From CAVQCJ01 sp963711005 (lineage in GTDB: Bacteria > Actinomycetota > Actinomycetes > Prado026), in the NCBI GenBank assembly GCA_963711005.1, contig CAVQCJ010000002.1, positions 1-64,000 of the forward strand: a stretch of 64,000 nucleotides of DNA. The letters run 5' to 3'. Position numbers and translations under genes: made by a program. Below, piece by piece: positions 37,285 to 45,917 of the stretch. Position 1 is the stretch's first letter, and each line of letters opens with the position of its first letter. The notes under the pieces were generated by a model, which was not told where the DNA came from, ran no database searches, and saw only the letters and a program-made list of their open reading frames with translations.

Positions 37285-38717
37285 CCGTCGCCGAGGCCAA
37301 GGACGGCAAGCCCGCCGTCCAGGCGGCGGGAGACGTGGCAGCGGCGGTGGACCCGCGCAGTCCCAAGGTCCGGATGGCCGCGCTGTTCGACCCCGGCTCG
37401 TTCACGACCATCACCGCGGAGGACGACAGCGGGATGCTCGCCGGGGTCGGCCGGATCAACGGCGGTCAGGCGGTGGCTTTCGCCTCCGACCCGACTGTCC
37501 AGGGCGGCGCCATGGGGTCGGCCGGCTGCAAGGTGATCCTCGCCGCGTACGCGCGAGCGCTGGCGGACAACTGCCCGGTCATCGGCCTCTGGCACTCCGG
37601 CGGGGCGCGGCTGCGCGAGGGAGTCCTGTCGTTGCACGCCGTCGGCGAGGTCTTCGCGATCATGACGCGGGCGTCCGGGCGGATCCCGCAGATCTCCGTC
37701 GTGCTCGGGGCGGCCGCCGGCGGCGCGGCGTACGGGCCGGCCCTCACCGACATCGTGATCATGGGACCGGCCGGCCGGGTGTTCGTCACCGGGCCGGACG
37801 TCGTCCGCTCGGTCACCGGCGAAGAGGTCGACATGGAACGGCTCGGTGGTCCCGAGCCGCACGGCCGCCGCAGCGGCGTCGTCCACATCACGACCGACTC
37901 CGAGACCGAGGCCATGGAAGCCGCGCGCTCGGTGGCGTCGCTGCTCGGACAGCAGGGCACGCTCGGGGAGGTGGCCGACGCCGACCTCGGCGGGCTGCTC
38001 CCCGACAGCGCCAAGCGCGCCTACGACGTGCATCCGCTGGTCGGCGGGCTGCTCGACGTGGGCAGCGCGATCGAGCTGCACGAGCGGTGGGCTCCGAACA
38101 TCGTCACCACGCTCGGTCGGCTCGGGGGTCGCACCGTCGGCGTCGTGGCCAACAACCCGTTGCGGCTCGGCGGCTGCCTGGACTCCGCCTCCGCCGAGAA
38201 GGCCGCGCGGTTCGTGCGGATGTGCGACGCGCTCGGCGTCCCACTCGTGGTGCTCGTGGATGTTCCCGGTTATCTTCCCGGGGTCGCCCAGGAGTGGGAG
38301 GGCGTCGTGCGGCGCGGTGCCAAGCTGCTGCACGCCTTCGCCGAGTGCGTCGTGCCACGAGTGACCGTCGTGACCCGCAAGGCGTACGGCGGCGCGTACA
38401 TCGCCATGAACGCCCGCGCGCTGGGCGCGACCAAGGTCTACGCGTGGGACGGCGCGACCGTCGCCGTCATGGGCTCGGTCGCGGCCGTCCGGGTGCTGCA
38501 CCGGCGACGGCTGGCCGACGCCCCCGACGACCTGCGTCCGGCCCTCGAGCAGGAGCTCGCCGACGAGCACGAGCTGATCGCCGGCGGGATCGACCGGGCC
38601 ATCGCGATCGGCGTGGTCGACGAGGTCATCGACCCCGGCGTCACACGGACCGCGGTCGCCCGAGCGATCTCCGAGGCGCCCGCCGTGCGCGGCGCGCACA
38701 GCAACATCCCGCTCTGA
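37281..38717 (+). CDS. Acyl-CoA carboxylase carboxyltransferase (AccD6-like)
   Basis: A 478-residue carboxyltransferase (beta) subunit of acetyl/propionyl-CoA carboxylase. It transfers CO2 from biotin to acetyl-CoA, supplying malonyl-CoA. N- and C-half crotonase-like folds: LWHSGGARLREGV and VLGAAAGGAAYGPAL (N-domain), VLVDVPGYLPGVAQEWEGVV and ECVVPRVTVVTRKAYGGAYI (C-domain oxyanion glycine). In M. tuberculosis accD6 ends the same fabD-acpM-kasA-kasB operon. The biotin-carrying alpha subunit is not in the window. The N-terminal 40 residues are Ala/Lys-rich and variable. Confidence 0.95.
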   Translation: MTVAEAKDGKPAVQAAGDVAAAVDPRSPKVRMAALFDPGSFTTITAEDDSGMLAGVGRINGGQAVAFASDPTVQGGAMGSAGCKVILAAYARALADNCPVIGLWHSGGARLREGVLSLHAVGEVFAIMTRASGRIPQISVVLGAAAGGAAYGPALTDIVIMGPAGRVFVTGPDVVRSVTGEEVDMERLGGPEPHGRRSGVVHITTDSETEAMEAARSVASLLGQQGTLGEVADADLGGLLPDSAKRAYDVHPLVGGLLDVGSAIELHERWAPNIVTTLGRLGGRTVGVVANNPLRLGGCLDSASAEKAARFVRMCDALGVPLVVLVDVPGYLPGVAQEWEGVVRRGAKLLHAFAECVVPRVTVVTRKAYGGAYIAMNARALGATKVYAWDGATVAVMGSVAAVRVLHRRRLADAPDDLRPALEQELADEHELIAGGIDRAIAIGVVDEVIDPGVTRTAVARAISEAPAVRGAHSNIPL

Positions 38718-38867
38718 GGTTCATCTCGCGATGAGTCTGGTCTCGCGCTGAGGTTCGTCGCTGACGCAGCGTGACGGGACTCGACCTGGAGGCCGGTTGT
38801 GCGGTCCCGGGCGCCGTGGTGAGATGCCCCCGCCCGGTTCGACTCCTCGGCGCAGAAGGGGTCCGCG

Positions 38868-40247
38868 ATGGCCCGCTCGTCCCGATTTCTCACCGCGGTC
38901 ATGACGATGGCGGCGGCCCTTCCGGTCGCCCTCGTGGCCGCACCTGTCGCCGCCACCGGCGCCGCTGCCGTCGGCGCAGCCCCGCTCGCCGTGCACGTCA
39001 AGCACCTGTGGCCGGCGCCGCCGACCGTCAAGCAGTGCGAGAAGGCGTACGGGTTCGCCTGCTACACCCCGAACCAGTTCCAGCGGGCGTACAACCTCAA
39101 GCCGCTGTACGCCAAGGGCATCACCGGCGCCGGGACGACCATCGCCATCGTCGACTCGTTCGGTGACCCGCAGGCGGCCGAGAACCTGCGCATCTTCGAC
39201 AAGGCGTTCGGGCTGCCCGACCCGCCGAGCATCAGGACGATCGCCCCGGCCGGCAAGCTGCCTCCGTTCGACCCGAGCGACGCCGACATGTCCGGCTGGG
39301 CGTACGAGACCGACCTGGACGTGCAGTACGCGCACGCGATGGCTCCCGGCGCGAACATCCTCATCGTCGCGACACCGGTCTCCGAGACCGAGGGCGTGCA
39401 CGGGTTCCCGGAGATCGTGAAGGCCGAGAACTACGTCGTCAGCCACCACCTCGCCGACGTCATCACGCAGAGCTTCGGCGCGACCGAGGAGACGTTCCCG
39501 AACAAGCAGTCGGTGCTCGGGCTGCGGTCGGCTTTCGTCGCGGCGGCCAAGGCGCACATCAGCGTGCTCGCGTCGTCCGGCGACGCCGGGTCGACCGACT
39601 ACACCGACGACACGTACAGCAAGTACTTCCTGCACCGCGTGACCAGCTGGCCGACCTCCGACCCGCTGGTGACGTCCGTGGGCGGCCTGCAGTACTTCCT
39701 GAACGCCAACGGCAGCTCCACCCGGCCGCCGGCGGTCTGGAACGACACCGCGCTGTTCGGGGACGCCGCGGCCAGCGGCGGCGGACGGTCCATCTTCTTC
39801 AGCCGTCCCGCATACCAGGACAGCGTGGCCAGCCGGGTCGGCAGCCAGCGCGGCGTCCCGGACATCTCGCTCAGCGCTGCGGTGAACGGCGGGGCGATCG
39901 TCTACATCGGGTCGGACGCGAACAACGGTGCCCCCGGCGGCTTCGACTTCGTCGGCGGCACCAGCGAGTCGTCGCCGACGTTCGCCGGCGTCGTGGCGCT
40001 CGCCGACCAGCTCGCCGGGCACCCGCTCGGGCTTCTCAACCCGGCGCTCTACCGGATGAGCGCGCAGCACGCGAGCGGGATCGTGGACATCACCGACGGC
40101 ACCAACACCGTGTCGTTCACCCAGGGCGGCAAGCTGCGGACCGTCATCGGCTGGGACGCCAGGGCCGGCTACGACCTGGCCACCGGGGTCGGCGGCATCG
40201 ACGGTGCACTGTTCGTCCCCCAGCTCGTGAAGGCCTCCGCCTCCTGA
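38868..40247 (+). CDS. S53 family serine-carboxyl peptidase (sedolisin/kumamolisin), secreted
   Basis: A 459-residue secreted acid protease. Signal peptide of about 35 residues (TAVMTMAAALPVALVAAPVA). Catalytic residues of sedolisins are visible: E147 and D151 in AYETDLDVQYAH, and S366 in GGTSESSPTFAGV. GVPDISLSA and the TGVGGIDG C-terminal calcium-region also fit. The large activation prodomain of kumamolisin is missing or very short (residues 36-75), so it may be processed differently. ATG at 38868. The upstream 150 bp has no clear promoter. Confidence 0.92.
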   Translation: MARSSRFLTAVMTMAAALPVALVAAPVAATGAAAVGAAPLAVHVKHLWPAPPTVKQCEKAYGFACYTPNQFQRAYNLKPLYAKGITGAGTTIAIVDSFGDPQAAENLRIFDKAFGLPDPPSIRTIAPAGKLPPFDPSDADMSGWAYETDLDVQYAHAMAPGANILIVATPVSETEGVHGFPEIVKAENYVVSHHLADVITQSFGATEETFPNKQSVLGLRSAFVAAAKAHISVLASSGDAGSTDYTDDTYSKYFLHRVTSWPTSDPLVTSVGGLQYFLNANGSSTRPPAVWNDTALFGDAAASGGGRSIFFSRPAYQDSVASRVGSQRGVPDISLSAAVNGGAIVYIGSDANNGAPGGFDFVGGTSESSPTFAGVVALADQLAGHPLGLLNPALYRMSAQHASGIVDITDGTNTVSFTQGGKLRTVIGWDARAGYDLATGVGGIDGALFVPQLVKASAS

Positions 40248-40266
40248 GCGCCGCCACTCGTGGCAA

Positions 40267-40313
40267 ACCTACGGGCGGGTAAGGCCGGAAAACGGCCCTA
40301 CCCGCCCGTAGGT
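40267..40313. terminator. Palindrome between convergent genes, likely bidirectional terminator
   Basis: Arms 40267-40287 and 40293-40313 (21 bp each, one mismatch) with loop GAAAA. The arm begins ACCTACGGGCGGGTA. It lies between the S53 peptidase stop (40247) and the convergent DUF3145 stop (40340), so it could end both transcripts. Its sequence is unrelated to the palindrome at 32055. Confidence 0.85.
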
Positions 40314-40339
40314 ACTGTCGTCCGGCCGGGTTCCGGCGG

Positions 40340-40834
40340 TCAGACGACCTGGTGCAGCCAGCGAACAGGGGCACCCTCGCCGGCCCACCTGAAAGTCTCG
40401 AGCTCGTCGTCCCACGGCTTGCCGAGCAGCTTGTCCAGCTCGTCCTCGATCGGCGTCGCCTTCGCCGTCGCCCGGACCATGGCCGCGCGCAGCCGCTCCT
40501 CCGGCACCATCAGGTCGCCGTGCACCCCGGTGATCGCGTGGAAGACCCCGAGCTCGGGCGTGTACGAGTACCGCGCGCCCTCGAACCCTGCCGTCGGCTC
40601 CTCGGTCACCTCGTAGCGCAGGTGCAGCCATCCGCGCAGAGCCGAGGCGAGCTTGGACGAGGTCCCCGGTTCGCCGGTCCAGGACAGCTCGGCCCGCCAC
40701 AGGCCCGGCTCGGCCGGCTGCGGGGTCCAGTCGAGGGAGACACGCATGCCGAGAACCCCCGCCAACGCCCATTCGACGTGCGGGCACAGCGCAGAGGTGG
40801 CCGAGTGGACGTAGACCACACCGCGAGTCGTCAC
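40340..40834 (-). CDS. DUF3145 family protein
   Basis: A 164-residue protein of the actinobacterial DUF3145 family: TTRGVVYVHSATSALCPHVE at the N-terminus, GFEGARYSYTPELGVFHAIT in the middle and WDDELETFRWAGEGAPVRWL at the end. Widely conserved, role unknown. GTG 40834 follows AAGGAG by about seven bases, so I reject a longer frame starting at 40960. Confidence 0.9.
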   Translation of the reverse strand: MTTRGVVYVHSATSALCPHVEWALAGVLGMRVSLDWTPQPAEPGLWRAELSWTGEPGTSSKLASALRGWLHLRYEVTEEPTAGFEGARYSYTPELGVFHAITGVHGDLMVPEERLRAAMVRATAKATPIEDELDKLLGKPWDDELETFRWAGEGAPVRWLHQVV

Positions 40835-41041
40835 CTGGGGCTCCTTGGGTCGGACGGTTGTCGAGGGACGCCTTCCCCAGCGGCCTCGCCGTCCGTCCAC
40901 GCGGTATCCCGAGGGACGATGCGGGCATTCTGCCCCATCCGTACCGTCTGCCCCAAGCACCCCGCTCAGATCGGCCCCCGTGTCGCGGCCCGAACGGGCC
41001 GACCGGGGGTCTCGGAGGCTCGGTAGGCTGCTCGCCGCTCC

Positions 41042-41115
41042 GGGGCGGTAGCTCAGCTGGTCAGAGCAGGGGACTCATAATCCCTGGGTCGCAGGTTCGA
41101 GCCCTGCCCGCCCCA
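41042..41115 (+). tRNA. tRNA-Met (anticodon CAT, elongator type)
   Basis: 74-nt cloverleaf: acceptor GGGGCGG/CCGCCCC, D-arm AGCTCAGCTGGTCAGAGC, anticodon loop CTCATAA (CAT), T-arm GCAGGTTCGAGCCCTGC, discriminator A; CCA not encoded. The G1-C72 pair and lack of a triple GC anticodon stem argue against the initiator. An Ile2 (lysidine) identity cannot be excluded. Its 3' half is duplicated at 62435-62479 and marks the left end of the island. Confidence 0.95.
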
Positions 41116-41149
41116 CCGACTCCGCATCGGTCACTCGTCAGCCTCGAGC

Positions 41150-41527
41150 TCAGGTGGTGGGACCGACGCCGAGGAGCTCGTCGAACCATTGCGTCCGTTC
41201 CAGCACCGCGTGCAGCTCGATGATGTCGTCGGCCGTCAGACCCGGGCCGGCGGGCGGGTTCTCCGGGTGCGGCTCGACCGCGGGCTCCAGCTCGAGGTCG
41301 GGAAGTGCCGCGACACCGTTCACGCGGAGCAGCCTGGCCAGCCGCCACTCGATCGTGCGGACCGAGGTGGCACCGCATGCCTGGCAGTCATGCACAATCC
41401 TCGGCGGGCACGTCGCCTCGGCCTGGGACTGCGGCTCGGTCTCGACCGGCAGCAGAAGCACGATATCGGCGACGGTCAGGTCGAGCTCGGCGCGGCAGCT
41501 GGAGCACGAGCTCTGGATATGGACGAT
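41150..41527 (-). CDS. Small zinc-ribbon-like protein, possible ATC start
   Basis: Unnamed protein of about 125 residues. Two CxxC pairs (CSSCRAELDLTVADIVLLLP and DCQACGATSVRTIEW) make a probable zinc ribbon, and the C-terminal tail ends ELHAVLERTQWFDELLG. The first GTG in frame (41461) would remove the first CxxC pair. Upstream the frame is open without ATG, GTG or TTG for over 50 codons. AAGGAGG lies five bases before an ATC at 41527 that begins IVHIQSSC. I use this ATC as a candidate start. Located 34 bp after tRNA-Met, at the left edge of the putative island. Confidence 0.6.
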   Translation of the reverse strand: MVHIQSSCSSCRAELDLTVADIVLLLPVETEPQSQAEATCPPRIVHDCQACGATSVRTIEWRLARLLRVNGVAALPDLELEPAVEPHPENPPAGPGLTADDIIELHAVLERTQWFDELLGVGPTT

Positions 41528-41716
41528 GACCGCCTCCTTGGGTTCCTGAGTGCCCGCGGTTGTCGAAGCCCCGAGAAGGGCTCTCAGAGCTGCCGATGAG
41601 ACGATCCGGTCGCCCGCCTATGACGCGGGACCGGCCCTGCCGCAGGCCCGTGTGATCGATGAAGATCCCGAGCCGGTGTCGTCACCGCATGCGTGCAGCG
41701 CGGCGAACCGCGCGGA

Positions 41717-43156
41717 TCAGCCCTCCAGCTCGCGGGTGCGTCGCTCGACGTAGTCGCGCATCTCGGCGTCGACCGCGTCGTCGATGCCCGGGTCGACGTA
41801 CGAGTCGAGAAGTCGGCGCCACTCCTTCGCGGCGACCTGCTCCGCAGTCGGTGACCCCTGCCTGGTCCAGGTGGGGTACGCCTGCGACCGGAACATCGGG
41901 CTCATGAACACCTCCGTACGGAACCGCGTCAGCGTGTGCTCGTGCGCCAGGAAGAGTCCGCCCGGCCCGAGCTCGGCGATCACGTCGAAGGCGAGCTCGC
42001 CTTCGTCGACGGCCAGCCCCTGCCGCATCCGCTCGAACATGCGGATCACCTCGAGGTCGAGCACCATCTTCTCGTACGACGCGGTCAGGCCGCCTTCCAG
42101 CCAGCCGGCGGAGTGAACGACCAGGTCGCAGCCGGCAAGGTACGTGGTCCACAGTGACATCGCGCTCTCGGTCGCGGACTGCGCGTCGAGCAGGATGCCC
42201 GAGCACAGTCCCCCGCCGCCGCGTAGCGGCAGCCCGTACCGTCGCGCCAGCTGCGCGCCCGCCAACGTCGTCAGCACCGACTCGGGCAGCCCCATCGACG
42301 GTCCGCCGGAACGCATGTCCACGCCGTTGAAGAAGCAGCCGAGGATGCAGGGCGCGCCGGGGCGGACGAGCTGGGCCATCGCGACGCCGGACAAGGTCTC
42401 GGCCACGAGCAGCGACAGCCCCGCGGCGAGCGTGACGGGGGCCGACGCGCCGGCCAGCAGGAACGGCGTGATCGCAACCGGCTGGCCGAACTCGGCGCAG
42501 GCCGCCAGCGTCGTCACCATCAACCCGTCCCACACAAGAGGGCTGTTCGGGTTGACGATGCCGACGACCATCGGCCGCTCGACGAGCGCCTCCACCCCGC
42601 CGGCGGCGATGGCGGCGAGATGGATGCCGTCGCGTGCCTTGTCGCCGCTGGTGCCGTAGAGGATGAACGGACGGTCGCTCCACCGCAGGATCGAGTAGTC
42701 CATCTCGAGGTGACGGCTCAGGTAGTCGAGGTCCTGCGCCTCGGTGGTCCCGCTCTGCAGCATGGGCAGCTGGTCCGACGCGTGCGCGAGCTTCACCAGC
42801 TCGATGTGGTCGGAGATGCTGCCCTCGCGCCGGCCACGTTCGAGGTCGGACGCGAACGGCGGCCCACCGACCGGTGAGTGGACCAGGCTGCCGCCCCCGA
42901 TGGTCACCGTCCGCTCCTGCGCACGACCGGTGACCGAGAACGACGACGGTGCGAGCGTGAGCTGCGCCATCACGAACTCCGGGTCCCAGCGGACCCTGGT
43001 CCCGTCGATGTCCTGCCCCGCCTGTGCGAGCCGCCCGAGCATGACGTCGTCGTGAACCTCGGTGCCGACCTCGCGCAGGAGCCGGAGCGCCTGGTTGTGC
43101 ACGGCATCGAGCCCGGCTGCGTCGAGCGGTTGCAGCGGCAGCGGCTGGATGGGCAC
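41717..43156 (-). CDS. MttB-like (non-pyrrolysine) methyltransferase
   Basis: A 479-residue member of the trimethylamine methyltransferase superfamily (PF06253), corrinoid-dependent enzymes that demethylate quaternary amines. Seen: FSVTGRAQERTVTIGGGSLV, GIVNPNSPLVWDGLMV, SGGPSMGLPESVLTTLAGAQ and YGLPLRGGGGLCSGILLDAQ. There is no in-frame amber codon, so it is of the MtgB type without pyrrolysine (glycine betaine and related substrates) and not a true trimethylamine enzyme. No corrinoid protein (MttC) is nearby. GTG at 43156; 8 bp after the glycosyltransferase stop, last gene of the carbamate-kinase operon. Confidence 0.9.
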   Translation of the reverse strand: MPIQPLPLQPLDAAGLDAVHNQALRLLREVGTEVHDDVMLGRLAQAGQDIDGTRVRWDPEFVMAQLTLAPSSFSVTGRAQERTVTIGGGSLVHSPVGGPPFASDLERGRREGSISDHIELVKLAHASDQLPMLQSGTTEAQDLDYLSRHLEMDYSILRWSDRPFILYGTSGDKARDGIHLAAIAAGGVEALVERPMVVGIVNPNSPLVWDGLMVTTLAACAEFGQPVAITPFLLAGASAPVTLAAGLSLLVAETLSGVAMAQLVRPGAPCILGCFFNGVDMRSGGPSMGLPESVLTTLAGAQLARRYGLPLRGGGGLCSGILLDAQSATESAMSLWTTYLAGCDLVVHSAGWLEGGLTASYEKMVLDLEVIRMFERMRQGLAVDEGELAFDVIAELGPGGLFLAHEHTLTRFRTEVFMSPMFRSQAYPTWTRQGSPTAEQVAAKEWRRLLDSYVDPGIDDAVDAEMRDYVERRTRELEG

Positions 43157-43164
43157 GCCGCAGA

Positions 43165-44373
43165 CTAACCGAGACGCGCCTGGGGGCGTGCTGCCGAGAC
43201 TTTCGGAGCCGCGGCGTCGAATGCCGGCTCCTGCTCCGCGTAGACGGCGAGGTGCCTCTCGGCGCTGGCCGCCCAGGTGAACCTCGATGCCACCTGCCGG
43301 CCGTTGCGGATGAGCTCGTCGCGCCGTCGACCGGGTTCGGCCGCGATCGACAGGGAGCGAGCCAGCGCCTCGACGTCCCCGACCGGGACCAGCAAGGCGT
43401 CAGTCCGGTCGACGAGGTACTCGCGGAAGACGGGCAGGTCGCTGGTGACGACGGGGGTGCCGGCGCTCATCGCCTCGAGCACTGCGAGACCGAATCCTTC
43501 CTTCACCGACGGGAAGGCCAGCAGGTCGGCCGCCGCGTACCACAACGGCATCTCGTCGTCGTCGACCGTGCCGACGAGCAGCACGTCGACACCGAGCTCG
43601 AGGCCGAGGCCGGGCAGCTCGGCCAGGACCGCGTCGCGGTACCAGCGGTGGTCCTGGAACGAGTGGCCGCCGAGCACGGCCAGCACGGGCCGGTCGCTGC
43701 GTTCCCGCGCGAGCCGCGCGATGGCCCTCACAAGGGTGTCGCTTCCCTTGCGGGGCTCGATCCCTCCGACCGCCAGGAACAGCGGACGCTCTCCGATCCG
43801 GTAGCGCATGCGCAGCGCATCAGCCTCGGCCGGGGTGACTCGTGAGAAGCGCTCGACGTCGACACCGTTGGGGACGACCTGGGCCGAGACGCCGTAGTCG
43901 GCCGCAAGCTGCTGGCGCCAGACCTCGCTCACCGTGAGGACTACGTCCGGCTCGAGGATCGCCTGCCGCTGGCAGTCCATCAGCACTTGGCTGGAGAAGT
44001 CGTCCACGTGGTGAACGGTGCGCAGCACACGGACTCCTGCTGGGCCGGTGCCCGTGTCGCGCACCCGGGCTGCAGCCCGCGCGGAGATGCAGTCCTGGGT
44101 GTGCAGCAGTGGTGTCCCGGCCTGTCCGAGCACGTCCGTCAGCCGATCGATGCTCTCGGCGACCCTGTCCTCCAGGGTGCCGCCTGCGGACGGACCGGGG
44201 ACGACGGTGACCGGTGTGCGCACCGGCCGGAAGAACCCGTGCGACGGGTCTCCGAGCGCGATGACGCGCACATCCGCGCCCGCGTCCTGCAGCGCCTCGG
44301 CGACGGCCAGCGCGTGCACGACGCCGCCGCGCGGTTTGGTCGAGTACGTGACGACCGAGACTGGCAGGGTCAC
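43165..44373 (-). CDS. Family 4 glycosyltransferase, MSMEG_0565 type
   Basis: A 402-residue GT4-like glycosyltransferase. The N-terminus VVTYSTKPRGGVVHALAVAE, the HTQDCISARAAARVRD block and VPNGVDVERFSRVTP are typical of the MSMEG_0565 family of the Nit1C cluster. The donor region FPSVKEGFGLAVLEAMSAGT holds the EX7E-type motif. Which acceptor is used is unknown. GTG 44373 overlaps the FdrA stop (GTGA), so it is coupled to fdrA and not an independent surface-sugar gene. Confidence 0.88.
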   Translation of the reverse strand: MTLPVSVVTYSTKPRGGVVHALAVAEALQDAGADVRVIALGDPSHGFFRPVRTPVTVVPGPSAGGTLEDRVAESIDRLTDVLGQAGTPLLHTQDCISARAAARVRDTGTGPAGVRVLRTVHHVDDFSSQVLMDCQRQAILEPDVVLTVSEVWRQQLAADYGVSAQVVPNGVDVERFSRVTPAEADALRMRYRIGERPLFLAVGGIEPRKGSDTLVRAIARLARERSDRPVLAVLGGHSFQDHRWYRDAVLAELPGLGLELGVDVLLVGTVDDDEMPLWYAAADLLAFPSVKEGFGLAVLEAMSAGTPVVTSDLPVFREYLVDRTDALLVPVGDVEALARSLSIAAEPGRRRDELIRNGRQVASRFTWAASAERHLAVYAEQEPAFDAAAPKVSAARPQARLG

Positions 44374-45917
44374 GCCGCCAGCCCTTGCTCGCACAGGTCG
44401 GGCCGGCGGGCGGCCAGCGCAGCGGCAACGTACGCCGCGCGCGCGTTCGTCTCGGTCACGAGGCAACCGGCCGACTCGAGCAGCGCACGCTGTCCGGCGT
44501 ACCCCTGCGGGTCCAGCTCGGTGCCGAGCAGGTACGCGACCACCTGCGGGCCACCGCCGGCCATCAGCTCGGCGCACACCGGCGCCAGCCGGCCGGCCGG
44601 GTCGTGGTGGGCGCCGAAGCCCAGCACGACATCGATGAGGACGACGGCGACACCGGGCTCACGTCCCGCAGCACGCAGCAGCTCGAGGCGGCCGCTGGGG
44701 TCGATCATCGGGTGCGGGCGACCGCGGGTGTACTCCTCGGCGCCGAGGTCGAGGAGCAGGTGCGCGTCGGCCGGCGCAGGCAGCAGCCACTCGGGGTCGA
44801 GCGGCTCGTTGGAGTAGACCGGCCCGAGCACGTCGCCGAGTATCAGCTGCGCTTCGTAGCAGAGGGTGCCGCCGGAGAAGAACCCGCGGACGATGCTGCG
44901 GCTGGGGGCCAGCCGGTCACAGGCAGCCGCGACCAGCTCGCGCAGGCCGAGGGCCGGGTCCGGGGGCGCGGCTCCGGTCAGCCGGGCGGCCGCGAGTGCA
45001 CCCGTCTCGAGCGTTCGCGCTTGGGTCACGCCCGATGGCGCAGGCAGGTCGCCGAGTCCGAGGAAGACCGCGACTGCGGGGGTGCTCACGCACTCGGCCA
45101 GCACGCGGCCCGCCGTCCCCGGCGACGGTGGCTTCGAGACCAGCAGGACGGCATCGGTCGCCGGGTCCCGGTCGAGGGTCCGCACCGCGGCGCGAGCCAT
45201 CCGTCCGGCCACGGCCTCGGAGAGGTCCCGGCCGCCGACGCCGATGACCTGCGAGACGCCGACGCCCCAGCGGGTGAGCAGGGCGGCCACCTCCTGGGCG
45301 CCGGTCCCGGCGGCCGCGACGACGCCGACCCGTCCGGACGACACCGAGTTGGCGAATCCGAGCCCGGCCCCGGCCAGCACCGCCGTCCCGGCGCCCGGCC
45401 CCATCACGAACAGCCCCAGCTCCGTCCCTCTGTCCTTGAGCTCGATCTCCTCCTCCACTCCGACGCCGTCGCTGAACAGCAGCACGTGCAGCCCGGCTGT
45501 AAGAGCGTGGTGCGCCTCGAGCGCCGCGTACTCCCCGGGGACCGACACGATCGCGACGTTGGCTCCGGGGTTTCGCCGGGCTGCCTCCGCCAGGCTGCGC
45601 GGCATCACCTCACGGTCCTCCGCGCGCGCGTCGGCCGCGAGCTCGGAGAACGCAGCCTGACGGCCCTGCTCGAGCGCGGCGTCTACCGCAGCCTGGTCGG
45701 CGCCGACGACGGCGAGCACCAGGTCGTTGGCTGCCAGCGGCGTCAGCTCGTCGCCGGCGAACCCATGGCCGTGCAGCTCCTCCAGCCCGCGCGGCGTCGC
45801 CATGACGGCACCGGCCCACTCGACACCGGCCGCGCCGGCCATCTCGGTCGAGGCGACCATGAGCAGGAGAGAGTCGAGGTACGTGCCGGGATGGACCTGG
45901 ACGCCCAGGACGCTCAC
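44370..45917 (-). CDS. FdrA/AllF-like protein (succinyl-CoA synthetase superfamily)
   Basis: A 515-residue homologue of FdrA (AllF), part of the oxamate carbamoyltransferase system with AllG (YlbE, DUF1116) and AllH in E. coli, which makes carbamoyl phosphate from oxalurate. Domains: N-terminal ACT-like and CoA-binding Rossmann-type fold (SVPGEYAALEAHHALTAGLH, FVMGPGAGTAVLAGAGLGFA) and C-terminal ligase-like part (SRSIVRGFFSGGTLCYEAQL). GTG 45917 overlaps the carbamate kinase stop (GTGA). The pairing with carbamate kinase supports use of carbamoyl phosphate. Confidence 0.88.
   Translation of the reverse strand: MSVLGVQVHPGTYLDSLLLMVASTEMAGAAGVEWAGAVMATPRGLEELHGHGFAGDELTPLAANDLVLAVVGADQAAVDAALEQGRQAAFSELAADARAEDREVMPRSLAEAARRNPGANVAIVSVPGEYAALEAHHALTAGLHVLLFSDGVGVEEEIELKDRGTELGLFVMGPGAGTAVLAGAGLGFANSVSSGRVGVVAAAGTGAQEVAALLTRWGVGVSQVIGVGGRDLSEAVAGRMARAAVRTLDRDPATDAVLLVSKPPSPGTAGRVLAECVSTPAVAVFLGLGDLPAPSGVTQARTLETGALAAARLTGAAPPDPALGLRELVAAACDRLAPSRSIVRGFFSGGTLCYEAQLILGDVLGPVYSNEPLDPEWLLPAPADAHLLLDLGAEEYTRGRPHPMIDPSGRLELLRAAGREPGVAVVLIDVVLGFGAHHDPAGRLAPVCAELMAGGGPQVVAYLLGTELDPQGYAGQRALLESAGCLVTETNARAAYVAAALAARRPDLCEQGLAA

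Noticed and set aside
41717..43156. Pyrrolysine-containing trimethylamine methyltransferase
   Set aside because: No in-frame TAG in the gene; 479 codons are continuous.
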